This document shows, in pieces, positions 6,642-9,118 of a DNA stretch of 9,118 nucleotides. Numbering within the stretch: position 1 is the first letter of the stretch; each line of letters opens with the position of its first letter. The notes under the pieces were generated by a model. That model searched no databases. It was given only the letters and a program-made list of their open reading frames with translations, and was not told the DNA's origin. The position numbers and the translations under genes are program-made. The stretch is taken from the NCBI GenBank assembly GCA_021823555.1, contig JAKANW010000073.1, positions 1-9,118 of the forward strand, given 5' to 3'. Source of the stretch: Chloroflexota bacterium. GTDB taxonomy: Bacteria; Chloroflexota; Anaerolineae; Anaerolineales; Villigracilaceae.

Positions 6642-7390
6642 GTTTCGATCCTTTCATTGGTAAAAAAATCCTTGAACATGTGGGAGGCGGTCAGTTGGAC
6701 TTCGGGATGCGCGGCGGTAAAGGCGCGCAGGCGCGGCGTATGCGGACCCAACACCAGCCGCACAGCCCACTGAGGCAGGTCCTTGCGGAAATCCCCGGCC
6801 GCGTCGCCGCAGTGGAGGCGCCAGCCGGTTTCCGTTTTGATGGCGACGGCACAGTGACCGCGCGTGTGATAATAGAGCGGAATCAGCCACATCTCCGGCT
6901 CGAACGGCAGGCGGATGGCATCAAAGTCAAACCACTTTTCGCCTTCCGTCTGATGGAAAACCCACTGCGGCCCGTGGGCAATGTGACGATGAATGTAGGC
7001 CAGGTCATAAAAAGTACGCGGCGGTCCCAGGAAGGCGTCATACTCAAGACGATTGACGTGGACTTGGGCGTGCGGAAAATCGGGCAGCCCGCCGCAATGA
7101 TCGAAGTGCATGTGGGTCAGGACGATGTGACGGACATCTTCCGATTGGTATCCCAATCGCTGCACCTGGTTGACGGCCGCCTCCTGCGGCTCGAAAGGCA
7201 TGATCGTGAGCAGGCGGAACAAACGCGTGAACCAGGTGGGATGGGCGTAATCATCCAGCCCCAGGCCCGTATCCACTAGCACGGGACCCTGGTCCGTTTC
7301 GACCAGCAGGCAGAGAGTCCCGGTCTCCCAGCCACGCGGGAAGCGCGCATTGCAGGTGAAGCAGTTGAGGAAGTGAATGGCCATGGGCAT
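6638..7390 (-). CDS. Metallo-beta-lactamase-fold hydrolase (AHL-lactonase-like)
   Basis: From the ATG at 7390 the protein has 250 residues. It shows the dinuclear zinc signature HMHFDH (His93, His95, Asp97, His98), His179 in HTRGHCAV, bridging Asp196 in HCGDA, and a late His237 in ASHMFKD. Strand VLVDTGLG (37-44) is the usual MBL opening. The spacing of these residues matches the quorum-quenching lactonase/AttM-like branch of the superfamily, and a NRLEY block (113-117) recalls those enzymes. The substrate remains unproven; it could be another lactone or ester. The start is uncertain: ATG at 7384 fits equally well, and neither has a good ribosome site. A longer reading from a TTG at 7465 adds 25 residues of unconserved look and reaches almost to the hairpin at 7468. 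It is the first gene of the operon leading to hemW. Confidence 0.85.
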   Translation of the reverse strand: MPMAIHFLNCFTCNARFPRGWETGTLCLLVETDQGPVLVDTGLGLDDYAHPTWFTRLFRLLTIMPFEPQEAAVNQVQRLGYQSEDVRHIVLTHMHFDHCGGLPDFPHAQVHVNRLEYDAFLGPPRTFYDLAYIHRHIAHGPQWVFHQTEGEKWFDFDAIRLPFEPEMWLIPLYYHTRGHCAVAIKTETGWRLHCGDAAGDFRKDLPQWAVRLVLGPHTPRLRAFTAAHPEVQLTASHMFKDFFTNERIET

Positions 7391-7467
7391 ATTTAACCAC
7401 AGATGAGAAGATAAGGATACATCCTGGCTGCAAGGAAGAAAGCATAATAGGGAATTGGTCGGCAATG

Positions 7468-7506
7468 AACCAGCTCTGGAAAATTGGGGATTTTCCAGAG
7501 CTGGTT
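7468..7506. repeat. Perfect 16-bp inverted repeat (stem-loop) between divergent genes
   Basis: AACCAGCTCTGGAAAA at 7468-7483 is followed by the 7-nt loop TTGGGGA and the exact complement at 7491-7506. The plus strand continues with TTGT, giving TTTTGT over the 3' foot; the minus strand continues TCATTG. It could be a terminator-like structure without a proper U-tract, an operator for the divergent genes, or a small mobile palindrome. A terminator role would be odd because no gene points into it from either side. Confidence 0.85.
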
Positions 7507-7593
7507 TTGTCGGTGATGCTCAAAAAAGCAATGCTCTGCCATCCTGCCGAGTCGGGCGCTTTGGCATCAAAATAGGTTTATACTCCGCCCAAG

Positions 7594-7619
7594 TTGAGCA
7601 AATAGATTGAGCCAATGTG
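7594..7619 (+). repeat. Tandem 13-bp imperfect direct repeat upstream of methyltransferase
   Basis: TTGAGCAAATAGA (7594-7606) is followed directly by TTGAGCCAATGTG (7607-7619). The first ten positions of each unit match at nine. It lies 17-42 nt before the ATG at 7636, within the probable leader. It may be a chance repeat or a small regulator site. Confidence 0.35.
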
Positions 7620-7627
7620 CTCTCAGT

Positions 7628-7633
7628 GAGGTG
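7628..7633 (+). promoter_or_regulatory. Ribosome binding site of the 7636 methyltransferase
   Basis: GAGGTG lies just before the ATG at 7636, with GAGG 4 nt away. The spacing is a little short but supports this start, which also gives a sensible N-terminus. Confidence 0.6.
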
Positions 7634-7635
7634 CG

Positions 7636-8322
7636 ATGAAAAGCAGAGGCCAGGATAGTTTCGTCCACATGCCCGGCTTTGCCGCAGGATTGTACGGCAG
7701 CCTGACGCGTACCAAAGCCATCCAGCGCCAGCACCGGGAGATTGCGCGTGACCTGGTTTCCCGGATCGAAGGCGGCAGACTATTGGATATCGGCACCGGG
7801 CCGGGAAAATTGTTGTTCGAGGTGCACCAACTCGCCCCGCAGGTCGAGTTATTTGGGCTGGACATCTCCGCGGCCATGGTCGGACTGGCTGGGAAAAATC
7901 TGTCCGGCATCCGCGCTGACCTCCGTCAAGGCGACATCCGCAAGACAGACTACGAAGAAAACTTCTTCGACCTCGTCACCTGTACAGGCAGTTTCTATTT
8001 ATGGGATGAGCCTGAAAAGGGTCTCGATGAAATATTCCGCATTCTAAAAAGGGGCCGCTCTGCCTATCTCTTTGAGACCCATCGGGACTTCAATGAACCG
8101 GAAGTGCAGGCGGCCTTAAAAGCCAACCTCAAAGAAGAAAACCTGCTGCGCAAGCTGGTCACGCCGGTCTTCCTGATGAAGCAATTGAGAATGACCTACT
8201 CGACCAGCGAAATCGAGCAAATCGTCAATCGCACTCGCTTTTCAGAGAGCTTCGCCGTGGGAAAAATAACCCTGGCAGGCTTGCCCGCCTGGCTGCGCAT
8301 CAAGTTAACGAAGGTCTCTTGA
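7636..8322 (+). CDS. Class I SAM-dependent methyltransferase
   Basis: This 228-residue protein has a helical N-terminus, then motif I LLDIGTGPGK (49-58), strand 2 LFGLDIS with Asp76, the GD pair at 99-100, and a motif IV region DLVTCTGSFYLWDEP (112-126). The usual LkPGG block is degenerate (ILKRGRSAYLFE, 136-147), so the loop after strand 5 may be altered. The C-terminal part (about 160-228) is rich in Lys and Leu and may cover the active site. The family is that of UbiE/Methyltransf_11-type enzymes, whose substrates vary from quinones to peptides and lipids, and this one cannot be assigned. It is transcribed alone, divergent from the MBL operon, and ends 13 nt before the stop of the convergent glycosyltransferase. 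Confidence 0.88.
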   Translation: MKSRGQDSFVHMPGFAAGLYGSLTRTKAIQRQHREIARDLVSRIEGGRLLDIGTGPGKLLFEVHQLAPQVELFGLDISAAMVGLAGKNLSGIRADLRQGDIRKTDYEENFFDLVTCTGSFYLWDEPEKGLDEIFRILKRGRSAYLFETHRDFNEPEVQAALKANLKEENLLRKLVTPVFLMKQLRMTYSTSEIEQIVNRTRFSESFAVGKITLAGLPAWLRIKLTKVS

Positions 8323-8335
8323 CTGCCTCCGCGGA

Positions 8336-9118
8336 TCATTCCCCCACCAGCCCTTCATAAACTCCCATCACCTGCGCGGCCACTTTCTCCCAGGCGTAGT
8401 CCTGCGCGTATTGTGCGGCGCGCAGGCCCATCGTCGAGTGGAGATGCGAATCGCCCAATAAGGCTGACAGTCTTTCGCACAGCGCGTCCGGCTCGTTATC
8501 CGGGATCGTGTAGCCCGTCTCACCATCCCGCACCAGGTAAGCCAGACCGCCCACCTGCGAAGCGATCACGGGCGTACCGCAGGCCATGGCCTCCAGCGCC
8601 ACCATCCCAAACGACTCATACAACGAGGGCATGACCAGCACCTCCGCAGCCGAGTAATAGTACGGCAGCGTGTCCTGCCCACGCTTGCCGAGGAAGACCA
8701 CCATGCCGCCCATGCACAACTCGTCGCATAACTTTTGCAGGCGCGCCATCTCAGCGCTCATCTCCTGCGGGCTGACTCCCGGTTCCCCGCCGATGATCGC
8801 CAGATGAACAGGCCGCATCAGTTCCTTGACCTTGAGGCAGGACATGGCCCGGATGAGCGTATCCACGCCTTTGAGCGGTTCGATGCGCCCCACGAACAGC
8901 ACCATGCGGTGCTCGGGAGACAGGCCGATGAATTGTTTGGCTTCGTCCCCCGGGATGGGATAAAAGTGACTCACGTCCACGCCCGGTGGGATCGTGACCA
9001 TCTTGCGGGCGTCACCGTTATACAGAAAGCGCAACTGGGTCTGCTCGGCCTGGTTGGCGACGATGATGCGGGCGGCACGCGCCAGCGCTTCTGTCTCGCG
9101 CTCGATGCTATACGCGCC
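8336..9118 (-). CDS. GT4-family glycosyltransferase, 5' end cut by window
   Basis: The visible 260 residues are the C-terminal part of a GT-B, GT4-family glycosyltransferase. The frame stays open to the right edge, so the N-terminal domain and true start lie outside. Visible motifs, numbered from the window edge: an ERETEALARAARIIVANQ helix-strand (6-23), IPPGVDVSHFYP (43-54), the donor-binding VGRIEPLKG with Arg78 and Lys83, and PSLYESFGMVALEA, whose two Glu residues (168 and 176) form the EX7E signature. GGLAYLVRDGETGY (190-203) is the standard final loop. The set recalls sucrose-synthase-like and MshA-like retaining enzymes that use nucleotide sugars. The acceptor is unknown. Apparent start codons within it, such as TTG at 9034, are internal. 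Confidence 0.92.
   Translation of the reverse strand, partial: GAYSIERETEALARAARIIVANQAEQTQLRFLYNGDARKMVTIPPGVDVSHFYPIPGDEAKQFIGLSPEHRMVLFVGRIEPLKGVDTLIRAMSCLKVKELMRPVHLAIIGGEPGVSPQEMSAEMARLQKLCDELCMGGMVVFLGKRGQDTLPYYYSAAEVLVMPSLYESFGMVALEAMACGTPVIASQVGGLAYLVRDGETGYTIPDNEPDALCERLSALLGDSHLHSTMGLRAAQYAQDYAWEKVAAQVMGVYEGLVGE

Larger units (their letters stand above)
7391..7635. other. Divergent intergenic region with hairpin and possible promoters
   Basis: This 245-bp region separates the leftward MBL operon from the rightward methyltransferase and must hold both promoters. For the leftward operon a TATTAT -10-like box reads on the minus strand at 7444-7449, but no good -35 box pairs with it. 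For the rightward gene a TATACT box lies at 7579-7584, also without a clear -35. A strong stem-loop is at 7468-7506 and two copies of a 13-bp unit lie at 7594-7616. No coding frame is convincing. Confidence 0.5.

Noticed and set aside
7391..7465. TTG start at 7465 for the MBL hydrolase
   Set aside because: It adds 25 residues without MBL character and starts 3 nt from the hairpin; the fold begins right after the ATGs at 7390 and 7384.
9032..9034. TTG at 9034 as the start of the glycosyltransferase
   Set aside because: The frame continues unbroken to the right edge with a conserved GT4 helix and strand (ERETEALARAARIIVAN), so the gene is truncated by the window and this codon is internal.

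Overview
The window is GC-rich bacterial DNA of ordinary chromosomal (housekeeping plus accessory) character. No rRNA, tRNA, phage gene, CRISPR array or complete insertion sequence is visible. The families present, together with the type of dispersed palindromic repeats, make me lean towards a Chloroflexota (Anaerolineae-like) genome. That is inference from recollection; no marker in the window proves it.

Layout, left to right. (1) An unassigned edge of about 107 bp, then a strong Rho-independent terminator that closes a leftward elongation factor G paralogue with altered switch regions. The factor is driven by a near-consensus sigma70-type promoter (TTGACA, 17 bp, TACAAT). (2) Rightward: a membrane-anchored thioredoxin-fold protein whose stop overlaps (ATGA) the start of a small SAM-dependent methyltransferase. 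(3) A 165-bp palindromic, MITE-like repeat with perfect 12-bp terminal inverted repeats. (4) A rightward 310-residue alkaline-phosphatase-superfamily metalloenzyme related to cofactor-independent phosphoglycerate mutase. Its stop codon overlaps the stop of the next, convergent gene. (5) A leftward three-gene operon: a metallo-beta-lactamase-fold hydrolase, a methyltransferase joined to it by a 4-nt ATGA overlap, and HemW 20 nt downstream. HemW carries an in-frame copy of what looks like a dispersed GC-rich palindrome. (6) A 245-bp divergent intergenic region with a perfect 16-bp stem-loop. (7) A rightward third methyltransferase. (8) A leftward GT4 glycosyltransferase that is cut by the right edge.

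How they may work together: EF-G acts in translation. The thioredoxin/methyltransferase pair is translationally coupled, but its substrates cannot be read from the sequence. HemW is the radical-SAM protein linked to heme delivery. Its co-transcription with an MBL hydrolase and a methyltransferase is the most suggestive gene-neighbourhood signal, but it may only reflect operon packing. I see no clear new multi-gene defence or biosynthetic system. The observations most worth a second look are the repeat elements, the perfect hairpin between divergent genes, and the EF-G GTPase-centre substitutions.
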